Positions 50,501 to 58,223 are shown, counted from the stretch's first letter. The stretch: 64,000 nucleotides of DNA from Hofstenia miamia (GCA_004352715.1 SCFE01000097.1:1688729-1752728), one strand, 5' to 3'. The notes: generated by a model from the letters alone, not told the origin. Program-made: numbers and translations.

Positions 50501-53500
50501 AAAATGCAGATTTGTAATCAGCATAGCTAAATTAGTATGATTAATTATAATTTATCATACTAATTTAGCTATGCTGATTACAAATTCAAACGTAATTAAT
50601 GTGTAAGGAATAATTATTCCTTATGCATCTTTTGATTTTGAATTTCTTAGTTGGAAGTGACAAATTTATTACAAAATGGCTGTTTTTCACTTGATTTTGA
50701 AATTTCAAAATTCAAATTTTCATAAAACTGGAAGGTGATAGACTAAAACAGACTTCAGATTTCAAATCAGCATAGTTGAATTAGTAAGAAACAACTAATC
50801 CATAAAATGAATTTTTTTGGGTGTTGTACAGTGTTATTACAATAATCATTATTTTAAGTATGTAGAAATTGGACCCATAATACAGTGCAAAAACGAATTA
50901 AGCAGAATATTCGAGCTTACCTATTTAGAAAATGCAAGGTTACACCCCGACCTATGAACATTTATGAATATTTAAAGTTGCATATGTTTAATGTATGTCG
51001 TTAATATTAACCCTTCTACCTCGTTACTTTTAAAATATGGGCATCGTCGTTTGGGGTAACAAATTTACCCCAAATTATCAATTCCATATTATTTAATATG
51101 AAATAAATTTAAAGAATTGTGTTCAATCTACATAAATTCTTTCACTTATAGCATGCGGTTTACAACAAAATTTGAAAGCTTGTAACACTTTTCTGTAGTA
51201 TTTTGTAAATATTTGCTTGGAAAAAAGGCATCTTATCCGTTCTTTTTCAAGTGAAGACCTTGTCGTCTTAAATATCATAGAGTCACTCATCCATTGACGC
51301 ATATAATGACAAATGTATTTGCTACAGGTATTAATACAATTATTACTACCAAACCTGTCAACAAGCCGAGCTTCTAACGTACCAAGTCGAGCCGAGCCGA
51401 GCTTGAACACTGCATTAAATACACAAAGAACCCAAAACGAGCCTTTATTAAGCCAGACAAATTTGTAGTTCTGTTTCTTAATTTGTTTATGCAGATTTTT
51501 CTTACTCTTTCATTCAATACACCTTTTTTATAATCTTATTTTAAAATGCTAGTTAAATAATAGCAAGAGCGATGTAAAATATTTGAGAGCAAAATTTATC
51601 ATGTTAAAGACAAACTCATGTGCCTATCTCCGGCACTTGCGACCAGTGCAATAAAGACTTATTGTTTGTTTATTCCCCTTTTTTCTTTTATGAAGTTTGT
51701 TGTAAATTATACTCATTGAGATACATTAAAGACATCAAGAATAGAGAACACTCACCTTTGCTCAAATATGGCCAAAGTGAAATGTTGTGAAATATAATAT
51801 TAATTGATGAATTTTGCAAATTCTCTTATATATAGTGCGTTGATTTTTTGCAAAGTGACAAACATTTGTCAAAAATAATTTACAAGATGGCATGAAATAA
51901 ACCTAAGGTCCATAGCAATGTTATAAACTTGATTTAGATATAGGCTAGCTTGTTTCAATGTGACTGTATTGGGAATAGTAATTTCTGCATTTTATGCACC
52001 AATCAGTGTAACTTCTCACATGTATGGTAATTGGTTAAATGCAAAACCAGATTCTACATCGTAAAACTAAATACTTTTCATGATGCTCTTCTCAAACCAG
52101 GGTGCATGTTGATATTGGAGTTAGACCGTTGACATAATTGTCATCCGGCATTGCCAAGATCTCCCGGAACTGACCTAATACTGCAATTAATATTTCTGTA
52201 TCTCATTCAGGGTGGTTACGTGTCAATTCGTCCGACTATCAAGGAAAAAATTCGACAGCTGGGGTTGCTTGGCACTCTTAGACTAATCGGGTCAGCAGTT
52301 CACATATGAAAAGAAGTAACTTTGGCATCAGAATCTAATAAATTCCATCCTTGAAGTCGAGACGCCAGCAATTCGCCTTCAAATTTTGTTAATTTTAGAT
52401 CTCAAACCAGATAATTATATTTTTCAGTTGAAATCAAGTGAGGTGTGGACGATGAATCACTGAACAAATATTTCCATACGTATCTGTTGATTCCACATTG
52501 CTTACGTACCAGCCACAAATTTACAGCAAAATGGCTGATTTTCACTTGATTTTAATATTTAAAATTTCAAATTTTCAAAATACTGGAGGGTGATGGACAA
52601 AAATGGACTTGTGCAAAAATGCAGATTTGTAATCAGCATAGCTAAATTAGTATGATTAATTATAATTTATCATACTAATTTAGCTATGCTGATTACAAAT
52701 CTGCATTTTTGCACAAGTCCATTTTTGTCCATCNAATCAGCATAGCTAAATTAGTATGATTAATTCTAATTGTCATTTCTAATTGTTAGGGAGGAAAAAA
52801 ACTAACAGAATTGAGGAACAATTTAAGAAGTCAAACCCTTCCATCTTTAAAATTCTTAAAGATTCTAATTATACTTGTATTTTTTATTGATTTTGTCTTG
52901 TTTTCATTGATGCTTATATGATAAAACATTTTTGCGCGTATTATGCTAGTAATCCCTTTTTGATTGTTTGGGGTACGGATCATTGTTGACAAACCAGTTC
53001 GGGTTACGGGTTAAAAATTGAACATATTTCATGCTCAATATTAGAGTTCAAATTTCCTAATCCAGGTGAACTACCATCATCAAAATATCTTCATTATTTG
53101 AATTTTGAATCATGATTGAAAGAGCTTCATCACCAACTTCGTCAACTATTTACAAGCAACCTCCCAGTAAATAATTTATTCGGACAAATGGTGGGGTCCA
53201 TATGGGCGTCAACGTGGGGCCCGCCATTTGCCAACATAAATTGTTTACTGGGATTAGAGATTTGAAAGTAGAGTTGCATGTATGCAATCTAAGATATAAA
53301 ATAATTTGACATAACACAGTATTCTTAATATTTGTTAGACTAAATAACTTGGGCTGACGAAGTTATCCCATATGACGATAATCATAGAAATGCAGTTAAT
53401 ATTGTAAATAAAGCTGCTGGTATTTAGCATTATTAGGAATTTAGTTTGATATAAAAAGTCATGTTTTTGTTGATTTACCGGAATTTCCCGTATTTCAGCA

Positions 53501-56274
53501 ACGTAATTAAGGACTGTGGGGTTACAGAAACACCCCAAACGACGTAGAACGATTAATAATGTATCTAATCTGATCTTACGCCTCTTTGTAAAAATCATTA
53601 TTAAGGTCAAAATCGTCATGGGATGAACTAACCTCAGATGAACAAGATTCTAAGAAGAAGCAATTAGCTGAAGACGAACGCCAATGCCGATCATATTTAA
53701 CCCTCACCAATGAGACAGTCACAATGCTTCATTATATGTCAAAGGATGCCCGGGATGCATTTCTCCGTCCGGAAATTGTTGATCGTTTGGCTGCCATGCT
53801 AAATTCAAACCTTGCCCAACTCTGCGGCCCAAAATGCAACAATCTGAAAGTACAAAATAAGGATCGTTATGGGTTAGAATTCTTACCATTTTCTATAGTG
53901 GTTTATTCAATTATTTAATAGTTCAATTCATATTTGCGTCCTAATTTGTTTCATTTACAATTTCATTAAATGAAAACCTGTCAAGCATTGCAACTATTGC
54001 TGATAACATGTCTTTGATTTGATAGGAACATGGCACTAACTAATTTTAATTATAAACTTATTTTCTTTGATTTTTAATTAAGACTTTTCAATATTACGGT
54101 TCAATAGTCCTTAAATGATTGAATTTAGTTTTGATCCGAAAACTCTTCTTAGTCAAATCGTAGATATTTACATTCATCTCTATGGCGACGCATTGGCAGC
54201 TGCAGTAGCTGCAGATGAACGCTCATATAGAAAATCTATTTTTGACTCTGCAGCTGAAAAATTGCGACGGACGGCATTGACTTCATCGTACATGTTGCAG
54301 CAGTGGGAAGAATTTATTTTGAAAGTAGAAGAGTTTGTCATTCGCCGCCAGTGTGAAGAAACTGACTTTGGAGATGCTCCCGAAGAATTTCGAGATCCTA
54401 TTTTTAATGAAGTGATGCGAGATCCGGTATTATTACCATTTTTCAGGATTTTGACTGAATGCAATTTATTTTAAAACAATTATTGAACTTCTTCGATATC
54501 TCGACGATCAAATCATTCAATATGTTATAAGTGGCGTTTGTACGAGGTGGGTGATTCTCCAAAAAGCGAACATTGCGCCTATTCGCATTAAGGGTGTTCA
54601 GATTAGCAAAGCTTTAGTAACCATATTATCTCGATTTAATTGTTCCCCCAACGTCTATTCCAACCCTCCCCATGAAACTATTCTAGTGAAAAATGGGCAA
54701 CTTGCCAATAATTTTTTTGCCTTGTCAAAATGTGATTATGCTTGTTCTTTGAATATAATCCAATCAAATTTCACCAAAATCAATCTATTTTAAAAAGGTG
54801 GAGGACGTATAAACCCAAATTCGAAAATTTGTACATATATACGTTTGTTCTAAGCATGATGCCGTATTGACTACCACCGAATAAGGCTTCTTAACAACTC
54901 ATTTAAACGAGGCTTTTATTTGTTGCCATAATCTTTTAAAAAAATTTGCTATATGAGAAATGAAATTTATAATATTAAGAAATATATGATAAAATCATAA
55001 ACATTATGTGCCATACTCTAAATCTTACTAAAGAGTCCAAGCATTTTACGCCGGTTTGGACATTGTATTTGAAGGATTATTTGCCTTTAGTACGCATCCT
55101 GGGTTGTCTGTAGAATTAGTTATTTATTGATGATAACAATAACCATAACTTTTCTGCCGCCAGCGAACAAGAAACCGAGAAAAAACTAGAACTATTTATA
55201 ACATTTAAACATTCATCAATAAGATGAAAAGTATTGTTAATTTATAATGTGGAATTATTTCAACTAAGCAATTTGTGCATGTTATCAGAAGCACTCATTC
55301 AATTGACTTAGTTGTCAGTGAAAGCATGACCTATTGGTTTGTATTTTTCACGTAATTGATAACAAGTTTCAATGCTTTGATGATTACGAGCTTGTTGAAC
55401 CTTGGTGCATTTTGTAAGAAAACCTTATCGCTTTTTCAAAAATTGCGGAATGAAATTTTTTTTTGATACATGTCATTGCATTTAGGTATACTATGTATGT
55501 CCATGAAAAATTTTTCGCTTTAATTGCACATTTTTGTGAACTGCAGCTTTTGATACATGTTATTGTATTTAATGATTATAAATCGGAATGATGAGGTGTT
55601 TGGTTACAAATTACTGCATTTGCATTAGTGATGTTATTGCGTGTATATGCTACTAAAACCGAAACTGGTTCGGGCCCGCCCAACAAACTCTTTTTATATG
55701 CTTTTGTGATTTCAATATTTCTATTTCGTTAATTAAATACTGGGAATCGATTGCATCAGATCTTTGCAATCGGGTGCTGCAAAGTTAGAACATACACTGC
55801 AACTTCCACAAAGTAATTTATTAATGAAAAGGGCGTTGTCTTTTTCAATGACTATGACCACATCATTTATGCTCTAATTTTTCTTCCTCATTCAAGGGAG
55901 TAATTGATAGCGAAATCTTCACCTTCCCTGCAGCTTGCATCTGAAGTAAATAAAATGCTTGATTTTCAATAACTAAAGAGGAATCGTGTCTGTAAAATCA
56001 CTCTTGGAAAGTGGGCCCTAATAGTTTTTCAACCCATAAGTGCTTGTTAAGTATTTTCCATTTTAAAGTTAATATTTTATCAGATAATAAAATATATATT
56101 TAGGTACGGCTGCCAACCAGTGGAATGATAATCGATCGTCCAGTAATTCTACGTCATTTGTTAAATTCTACCAATGACCCGTTCAACCGACAACCACTCA
56201 CTGAAGATATGCTTGAACCGCAGCCCGAACTAAAGCAGCGCATTCGGAAATGGATGTCAGAAAACCGCAAGTGA
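23969..56274 (+). CDS. UBE4B: UBE4B / Ufd2, U-box ubiquitin conjugation factor E4 B (spliced)
   Basis: UBE4B adds or extends ubiquitin chains on proteins together with E1, E2 and often another E3, and works with the p97/VCP degradation pathway in cytosol and nucleus. The spliced product, about 1,000 residues, follows the vertebrate protein from end to end. The N-terminus is [16 protein letters not shown] (ADEIR-RRLARLA in vertebrates). A Ufd2 core of helical repeats follows, with [59 protein letters not shown]-like and [15 protein letters not shown]. The C-terminal U-box spans [18 protein letters not shown], then [12 protein letters not shown] and [20 protein letters not shown]. Coding blocks: 23969-24372, about 24438 or 24565-24831, 25184-25506, 26166-26468, 28195-28442, 28567-28891, 35633-35988, 53606-53872, 54129-54426, 56104-56274. 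All junctions from block 2 onward keep frame; block 1 to 2 does not. Block assignments are by eye. Confidence 0.9.
24438..24831 (+). CDS. UBE4B: UBE4B coding block 2, start uncertain, in-frame TAA
   Basis: From about 24565 the protein ([19 protein letters not shown] ... [20 protein letters not shown]) aligns with the start of the Ufd2 core. A typical acceptor TTATTTAG|GA lies at 24564. Upstream in the same frame, [13 protein letters not shown], then TAA (24525-24527), then [14 protein letters not shown] also lines up without gaps to the vertebrate SQLLSNI...LVLQGS stretch. Coding may therefore extend upstream through a stop. The donor ATTG|GTAATT is at 24832, phase 1, and fits block 3. Confidence 0.6.
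25184..25506 (+). CDS. UBE4B: UBE4B coding block 3
   Basis: Acceptor TTGTTTAG|AT, donor GGCAG|GTTAGG. The product ([46 protein letters not shown]) matches the conserved core of UBE4B, including the WLP and GRELQRLSYLGAFFSFS-like stretch. Phase 1 in, phase 0 out. Start and end are set by the splice signals and by frame. Confidence 0.88.
26166..26468 (+). CDS. UBE4B: UBE4B coding block 4
   Basis: Acceptor TTTTAAG|ACTGAT, donor CATCAG|GTATTC. It encodes 101 codons ([37 protein letters not shown], then SKHCRINL) that match the ALSYMAAVVNANMKKAQ and FHPRCRI region of the family. Phase 0 at both ends. A TA microsatellite and a Penelope-like relic follow in the intron. Confidence 0.9.
26490..26557. 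repeat. (TA)n microsatellite
   Basis: A nearly pure TA run of about 66 bp begins right after the block 4 donor of UBE4B. It lies directly next to the end of the Penelope-like relic, a common outcome because such elements often insert at or expand short repeats. Confidence 0.95.
26570..27960 (-). pseudogene. Penelope-like retroelement relic (reverse transcriptase)
   Basis: On the minus strand the reverse-transcriptase domain reads [18 protein letters not shown] and [17 protein letters not shown]. It continues with [28 protein letters not shown] (catalytic YVDD at 27306-27317) and [14 protein letters not shown] downstream segment with [17 protein letters not shown] and [11 protein letters not shown] fits the region after the RT. 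TNIP, F-x-G-x-AMG, the YVDD box and HKLNFLDV in this order are typical of Penelope-like elements. Several stops (for example after AMG and after FLDV) break it. A GIY-YIG endonuclease was not recognised. It sits in UBE4B intron 4, antisense to the gene. Confidence 0.85.
26575..26640 (-). ncRNA. Hammerhead-ribozyme-like motif
   Basis: The minus strand has CTGATGA (26615-26621), then TGTTATAAATAAAC, then GAAA (26597-26600) and the self-complementary ACCGGT (26592-26597). This is the order of the hammerhead core (CUGAUGA, stem II, GAAA, stem III, UH). Stem II would be GUU/AAC with one extra U. Penelope-like elements are known to carry hammerhead motifs at this place, with very short palindromic stem III. 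Stem I is weak in my hand folding. Confidence 0.5.
28195..28442 (+). CDS. UBE4B: UBE4B coding block 5
   Basis: Acceptor ATATCTAG|GAACAA, donor TATGA|GTGAGT. The product runs [20 protein letters not shown] and then a basic, charged helical stretch ([20 protein letters not shown] ... [15 protein letters not shown]). The FPTECF motif is a family hallmark. The chosen donor gives phase 2, which fits block 6. Confidence 0.9.
28567..28891 (+). CDS. UBE4B: UBE4B coding block 6
   Basis: Acceptor TGCTTTAG|ATGTGT, donor ATTCAG|GTATGT. It encodes [20 protein letters not shown], a Pro-rich loop ([11 protein letters not shown]), [17 protein letters not shown], and [17 protein letters not shown], all in register with the vertebrate sequence. 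The intron before it is only 124 bp, the intron after it 6.7 kb. Confidence 0.92.
28978..30110 (+). other. Coding-like debris in UBE4B intron 6, unidentified
   Basis: Several open stretches look protein-like. One at 28978-29208 contains [20 protein letters not shown] and [11 protein letters not shown]. One at about 29790-29905 reads [20 protein letters not shown] and then [17 protein letters not shown], followed after one stop by [21 protein letters not shown] last piece near 30030 reads [14 protein letters not shown]. They share one strand but need frame changes or splicing. No family was recognised, so they may be relics of a host gene copy. Confidence 0.25.
32948..33097. mobile_element. 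MITE, 150 bp, ~31-bp terminal inverted repeats
   Basis: The ends are CTTAGGCTACGGTTAAATTATG and, inverted, CTTAGGTTACGGTTAGACTATG (abbreviated), both continuing TGATTGGTC; about 26 of 31 positions agree. The core is less AT-rich (GCATCGCACGGGTAACC and GCGATGCGATG) and itself inverted. No coding capacity. No clear target duplication. Confidence 0.75.
34520..34870. repeat. Repeat rich in CTTATAATC / GCGCCTTATAA motifs
   Basis: Segments such as ACTATAAGGCGAACC, ATGCGTCTTATG, TATGCGCCTTATAATCC, CTTATAATACGGTGCGC and TTTATAATCTGAAAAAATATGG repeat in both orientations over 350 bp. This GCGCCTTATAATC pattern is typical of a widespread class of small DNA elements. Boundaries are not certain. Confidence 0.35.
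35633..35988 (+). CDS. UBE4B: UBE4B coding block 7
   Basis: Acceptor AAATTTAG|GTAGTT, donor CTCAG|GTATTT. It encodes [36 protein letters not shown], a '[15 protein letters not shown]' stretch and [13 protein letters not shown], the most conserved part of the Ufd2 core. Phase 0 in, phase 2 out. The following intron is 17.6 kb. Confidence 0.93.
36449..36561. other. Assembly gap in a TA repeat (113 N)
   Basis: A run of 113 N is flanked on both sides by (TA)n, so the missing sequence is probably the rest of a TA microsatellite. Apparent open frames across it are artefacts. Confidence 0.95.
36840..37225. mobile_element. hAT-like MITE, 386 bp, exact 8-bp TSD
   Basis: It begins CAGGGTTGGC and ends GCCAACCCTG, perfect 10-bp terminal inverted repeats. 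It is flanked by GGGCCTTA at 36832-36839 and GGGCCTTA at 37226-37233, an exact 8-bp duplication as made by hAT transposases. The interior has a TTTTAAACA / CGTTTTAAACGTTTAAAACG palindromic stretch. The small frames at 36779-37236 are shadows. Confidence 0.92.
37898..40167 (-). mobile_element. TIR transposon, ~2.27 kb, with an unclassified gene
   Basis: Outer inverted repeats: TACTAATTCCACTATGCTGATTACAAATCTG (shortened: TATGCTGATTACAAATCTG) at the left, and its inverse CAGATTTGTAATCAGCATA at the right. Inner inverted repeats of 98-99 bp at 37971-38069 and 39805-39902 differ at only about five positions. Between them lies one broken gene on the minus strand (38060-39606). The right side holds about 190 bp extra between inner and outer repeats. 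Related deleted copies lie at 50328 and 52316. The element sits in UBE4B intron 7, antisense to the gene. No target duplication was established. Confidence 0.75.
38060..39606 (-). pseudogene. Putative transposase of an unclassified family, frameshifted
   Basis: Three blocks in order. Block 1, 39606-39301, is a Cys-rich N-terminus ([36 protein letters not shown]) resembling a zinc-binding domain. Block 2, 39188-38811, has [20 protein letters not shown], then [19 protein letters not shown] and [20 protein letters not shown]. Block 3, 38776-38060, has [71 protein letters not shown] and [13 protein letters not shown] know this family from many nearly identical predicted proteins in arthropod genomes, usually called uncharacterised. 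Conserved Asp, His and Glu/Asp in the last block could form an RNase H-like active site, but this is inferred. At least two frame breaks (near 39300-39190 and 38790) inactivate it. Confidence 0.7.
40420..42119 (+). pseudogene. hAT-family (ZMYM1/DUF4371-like) transposase relic
   Basis: Broken frames read in order: [36 protein letters not shown] (near 40685); [50 protein letters not shown] (near 41030-41090); [16 protein letters not shown] (41465-41740 frame). This order and the [17 protein letters not shown] and VRW-SH motifs are those of hAT transposases of the ZMYM1-like group. Many stops. A hAT-like end (CTACGCTACTG, inverse of CAGTAGCGTAG) lies at 42109-42119; no matching left end was found. 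Confidence 0.8.
42464..42564 (-). pseudogene. Mariner-like transposase C-terminus (left arm)
   Basis: It is the inverted duplicate of the C-terminal coding segment in the right arm, with the same stop codon position relative to the arm end. It is cut by the N gap at its N-terminal side. Confidence 0.7.
42565..42939. other. Assembly gap (375 N)
   Basis: The gap lies inside the inverted repeat of the foldback mariner-like element; hairpin-forming sequence is a usual cause of such gaps. Confidence 0.97.
42961..43065 (+). pseudogene. Mariner-like transposase C-terminus (right arm)
   Basis: Open frame [20 protein letters not shown], then [14 protein letters not shown] and a stop. The C-H-C-RVIE-GG-Y pattern matches the C-terminus of mariner transposases. 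The mirror copy on the minus strand occupies about 42464-42564 of the left arm. Confidence 0.75.
43819..45010 (+). mobile_element. Tc1-like transposon, decayed
   Basis: The left end after a TA is CAGTATTGGCCAAAAGTTTGG, a standard Tc1-type end. An inverse remnant (TTTTTGGCCAATA) lies at about 45005, so the right end is diverged or truncated. Between them is a broken Tc1 transposase. (TA)n repeats flank both sides. Confidence 0.8.
44021..44985 (+). pseudogene. Tc1 transposase, broken, first catalytic Asp replaced
   Basis: The first 105 codons are intact ([39 protein letters not shown]) and carry the paired-like helix-turn-helix domains. After the stop at 44336 the frame continues in pieces. 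These are [38 protein letters not shown] (FSDES in the family, here FSEES), [27 protein letters not shown], and [17 protein letters not shown]. The motif order and the DD34E layout identify Tc1. Several stops and indels inactivate it. Confidence 0.85.
45955..46420 (+). pseudogene. LTR-retrotransposon RNase H relic (pol)
   Basis: One frame reads [17 protein letters not shown], stop, [91 protein letters not shown]. This follows the RT/RNase H layout of Ty3/gypsy-type pol (PEF-KPFI-D-D-S-IGA-L-Q; SR-L---E-NYS; T-N---L-WL; RWI-YL). Stops interrupt it. It may belong with the gag relic near 6-8 kb. Confidence 0.75.
46239..48400. repeat. 1.08-kb direct duplication joined by one N
   Basis: Bases 46239-47320 recur at 47322-48400 with roughly 2-3% difference, with a single N at 47321 between them. 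The two copies behave as two haplotypes of one locus placed in tandem. The copied segment includes the end of the RNase H relic. Confidence 0.8.
48480..49200 (+). other. Retroelement tail-like sequence, low confidence
   Basis: Non-coding in simple frames, but the part around 49030-49140 (AAAAACCCAGAAAACCCCCC ... GAGAATGTCCCCTGAAAGTG) resembles the minus strand at 10016-10480. It is probably the region between pol and the 3' LTR of the same LTR family. The adjacent gap hides the rest. Confidence 0.3.
49328..50327. other. Assembly gap (1,000 N)
   Basis: The run is exactly 1,000 N, so the size is likely a scaffolding estimate or default. Open frames reported across it are artefacts. Confidence 0.97.
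50328..50800. mobile_element. Deleted copy of the 37.9-kb TIR transposon (1)
   Basis: The segment GTGTGGACGATGAATCACTG joins directly to AACAAATATTTCCATACG, linking parts that lie about 760 bp apart in the 37898-40167 element (39213 and 39973). It then runs through the right-end sequence to GCTAAATTAGTATG. From there a head-to-head inverse copy of the end follows, and a more diverged end runs to about 50800 (CAGCATAGTTGAATTAG). Confidence 0.75.
52306..52785. mobile_element. Deleted copy of the 37.9-kb TIR transposon (2)
   Basis: Bases 52306-52460 match 39058-39213 of the full element (AAGAAGTAACTTT ... CAATTCGCCTTCA ... GAGGTGTGGACGAT). The sequence then jumps to the equivalent of 39973 and continues to the element end. 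The deletion junction is the same as at 50328, so both derive from one internally deleted ancestor. A single N at 52734 marks a contig join. Confidence 0.8.
52592..52733. repeat. 142-bp perfect palindrome at a transposon end
   Basis: Arms of 63 nt, GATGGACAAAAATGGACTTG ... AATTAGTATG and its exact inverse, flank a 16-nt AT spacer. This places two transposon ends head to head. The same junction, with a shorter match, occurs at 50510-50590. The N follows directly, so it is near a contig end. Confidence 0.8.
53606..53872 (+). CDS. UBE4B: UBE4B coding block 8
   Basis: Acceptor TTATTAAG|GTCAAA; its first base completes the Arg codon left by block 7. The product ([72 protein letters not shown]) is collinear with the family. 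Donor TATGG|GTTAGA, phase 2. Confidence 0.92.
54129..54426 (+). CDS. UBE4B: UBE4B coding block 9 (start of U-box)
   Basis: Acceptor GAATTTAG|TTTTGA, donor GATCCG|GTATTA. The product begins (G)[17 protein letters not shown], contains [20 protein letters not shown], and ends with the first part of the U-box ([21 protein letters not shown]). Reading through the donor gives a plausible frame (VLLPFF), but the correct U-box continuation VRLPTSG is in block 10. Confidence 0.93.
54470..54793 (+). other. Open stretch in UBE4B intron 9, unidentified
   Basis: Two adjacent frames (one reading [20 protein letters not shown], one at 54551-54793 reading [20 protein letters not shown]) look more protein-like than their surroundings. 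No family was recognised. Splicing and U-box continuity show they are not part of UBE4B. Confidence 0.2.
54800..56100. other. Rest of UBE4B intron 9, nothing recognised
   Basis: AT-rich intronic sequence without recognisable genes or repeats of the families seen elsewhere in the window. Confidence 0.4.
56104..56274 (+). CDS. UBE4B: UBE4B coding block 10 (U-box, stop)
   Basis: Acceptor ATATTTAG|GTACGG, 57 codons including [43 protein letters not shown] and [11 protein letters not shown] complete the U-box and its C-terminal helix. This is the E2-binding, ligase part of the protein; U-boxes hold their fold with salt bridges and hydrogen bonds instead of zinc. Confidence 0.95.
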   Translation, partial: VRLPTSGMIIDRPVILRHLLNSTNDPFNRQPLTEDMLEPQPELKQRIRKWMSENRK

Positions 56275-56354
56275 TGTATAATCCATCGCAGATTATAATT
56301 TCCATCTTATTATTTAGTTTTTATTCATCATATATTGTTTACGAGTGTTTATAG

Positions 56355-56392
56355 AATAAATTAATTGTAAATATTGTATAATTTTAATAAAA
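56355..56392 (+). terminator. Candidate polyadenylation signals of UBE4B
   Basis: AATAAA occurs at 56355-56360 and again at 56387-56392, 81 and 113 bp after the UBE4B stop codon. In AT-rich DNA such hexamers are common, but their position right after the stop fits a short 3' UTR. Confidence 0.5.
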
Positions 56393-56619
56393 TTATATTT
56401 AATTTCAAATATTTGTCATTTTCAAATAATCTCTACTAATATCCTCTGGATATTCGTTATATTAATATTCGAAATTTAAAACTTTTCATAAATTTTACAA
56501 ATTTCTTTTAAATGGCTTCAATATGTAATAAAATTAGCTACTGTTACTCCCATTTAAAAGTAGAGATAATTATTATGATGATAAATATCTTTATAATAAA
56601 TTAATTCTTTTGAATACTC

Positions 56620-57260
56620 AATTCGGCGTTCGTAAAGGTCACTCCACATGCTGTGATGATTGTTAGACGGTAAGATTCATTTTTTGCTTAATAATCATGA
56701 ATGTTCAGAAATTCTAAAGGCTAGTCCTAATTTAAAAGATAGACGAATAAATGCGTTATTTAAGGATTCTTCTAATCTTGACTTTATTAATGAACTAAGA
56801 TTATCAGATACATTAAAACTTGTGGCGTAGTCTAAATTAATTAAATGCTTAAAAAAATGTGAAGGTTTTTCTTACAGATTTTTTATATCAAACCACTTGC
56901 TGACATTTGCAACGTTTAACAATATAAAGATTCACGGATTTTATTCAACGAAATAATTTAATATTTTTTTGAAGGAATTGATGAACTTAAATTGGAGTGA
57001 TTATTACTTTGGCCAGTTGATCAAAAAATGTTTGTGATCGATAATTTCACAAGTATTTATCATAAGCTTTGTTCAATTACAAAGATTCAAAATCAAAATA
57101 TAAAGAATGAGAACCAAACGTGGAAGATATGGATATCTAAAGAAACGAAAAAATGCATTTGAAAATAGCATAAGTTCTACGCAATTTTTGGTCAAAATAG
57201 AACGAACGTCAACTATCATCATTATATAGCATTAAGAAATAAAGCCTTATAAAAAGGAAA
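56620..57260 (+). pseudogene. Old non-LTR reverse-transcriptase fragment
   Basis: It starts with LNTQFGVRKGHSTCCD, which matches the QFGFR--ST-DAL motif of CR1-like reverse transcriptases. The following sequence is open in pieces (NLKDRRINALFKDSSNLDFI) but lacks a clear catalytic box. It is heavily decayed. Confidence 0.45.
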
Positions 57261-57389
57261 AAATGCTATTTTGATTTAGATAAGATTCTTCATTCACATA
57301 AATATAGACAATTAAAAACAAATACATATAAAAGCAAAATATACTATACAATAAATCTAAGACTAGAGAGACATTACTAGGCAATCATT

Positions 57390-57930
57390 GTAGAATTTGT
57401 ATCCTAGCCATGATTGTACTGAGATATACTTTTGCTTATGGTAAGTTTTAATTTGCTTCTTAAAAATTGTTTTACAATGTTCTTTATATCTTTAGTTAAT
57501 GAATTCCATGTTCGGTATTATTGAATGATTCTATCAAATTTTTTCTTTACTTGATGCAGGTAAAATATTTTGATCTAGAGTTCTATTTATGAATAAAGCC
57601 AGGTATTGAAATCGTATTATAAGGTTGTAAGACAGCGTACTATTCAAAATGACAAGCTTTCTTGGAAAAAGGATTGATTTGGAAATGTAGTCCTTAGTCC
57701 TGGAAAAAATTTTTTGAAACATTAAGTGCCCATTTTAATTGCACTTCAAGTTTCTTAAGAAAGCGGCTTTTTTATCAGTAATTAATATATTTGCATAATT
57801 TAGATGACTCATTATAAATGCATGAAAAAATGAATTATTGCACAAGTTAGTAATGGCATTACTAGCATTGACATGTTTCTTGTACCGATGGCTAATTTTC
57901 GAACTATTGCATTAATGTAATTTTTTAAGG
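57390..57930 (-). pseudogene. CR1-like ORF2 C-terminal relic (minus)
   Basis: Minus-strand pieces FFMHL/FIMSHLNYANILI and LITDKKAAFLRNLKCN, then FQYLALFINRTLDQNILPAS and NSLTKDIKNI, match the C-terminal part of the intact ORF2 at 60032-63178 (FHAFVMSHLNYGSVLFSN; RQWNNLPNEIKHITKL). Several stops. It belongs to an older, related CR1 subfamily. Confidence 0.6.
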
Positions 57931-57939
57931 TCATCCGAA

Positions 57940-58223
57940 ACGACCACCTTATAACATCATTTCAATGCCTGGATTTATTCATAAACAGAAGAAGATCAAA
58001 ACACTTTACCTGCATTAAATATAGAAAAATGGTTTTGAGACAATCATTCATTAATACTGTTATTCGAACTTGGAACTCATTACCTAAAGAGATAAAGAAC
58101 ATTGAAAAATTGCAAGCTTTAAAGAAACACATTAAAATTTTCCTTAAGCAAATGTATATCTTGGGTAAAACATGGCTAGGATACAAGTTCTACAAAAATG
58201 ATTACATAACATCTTGTTCTTGA
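57940..58223 (+). pseudogene. CR1-like ORF2 C-terminal relic (plus)
   Basis: The plus strand reads VLRQSFINTVIRTWNSLPKE, then IKNIEKLQALKKHIKIFLKQ, then MYILGKTWLGYKFYKNDY and a stop. It matches the last 60 residues of the intact ORF2 (ATRQWNNLPNEIKHI ... SGRSWTGYKFYNSNY). It forms an inverted pair with the minus-strand relic just upstream. Confidence 0.7.

Noticed and set aside
54426-54474. UBE4B ending with [15 protein letters not shown]
   Set aside because: Read-through of a good donor at 54427. The U-box continues correctly only after splicing to 56104.
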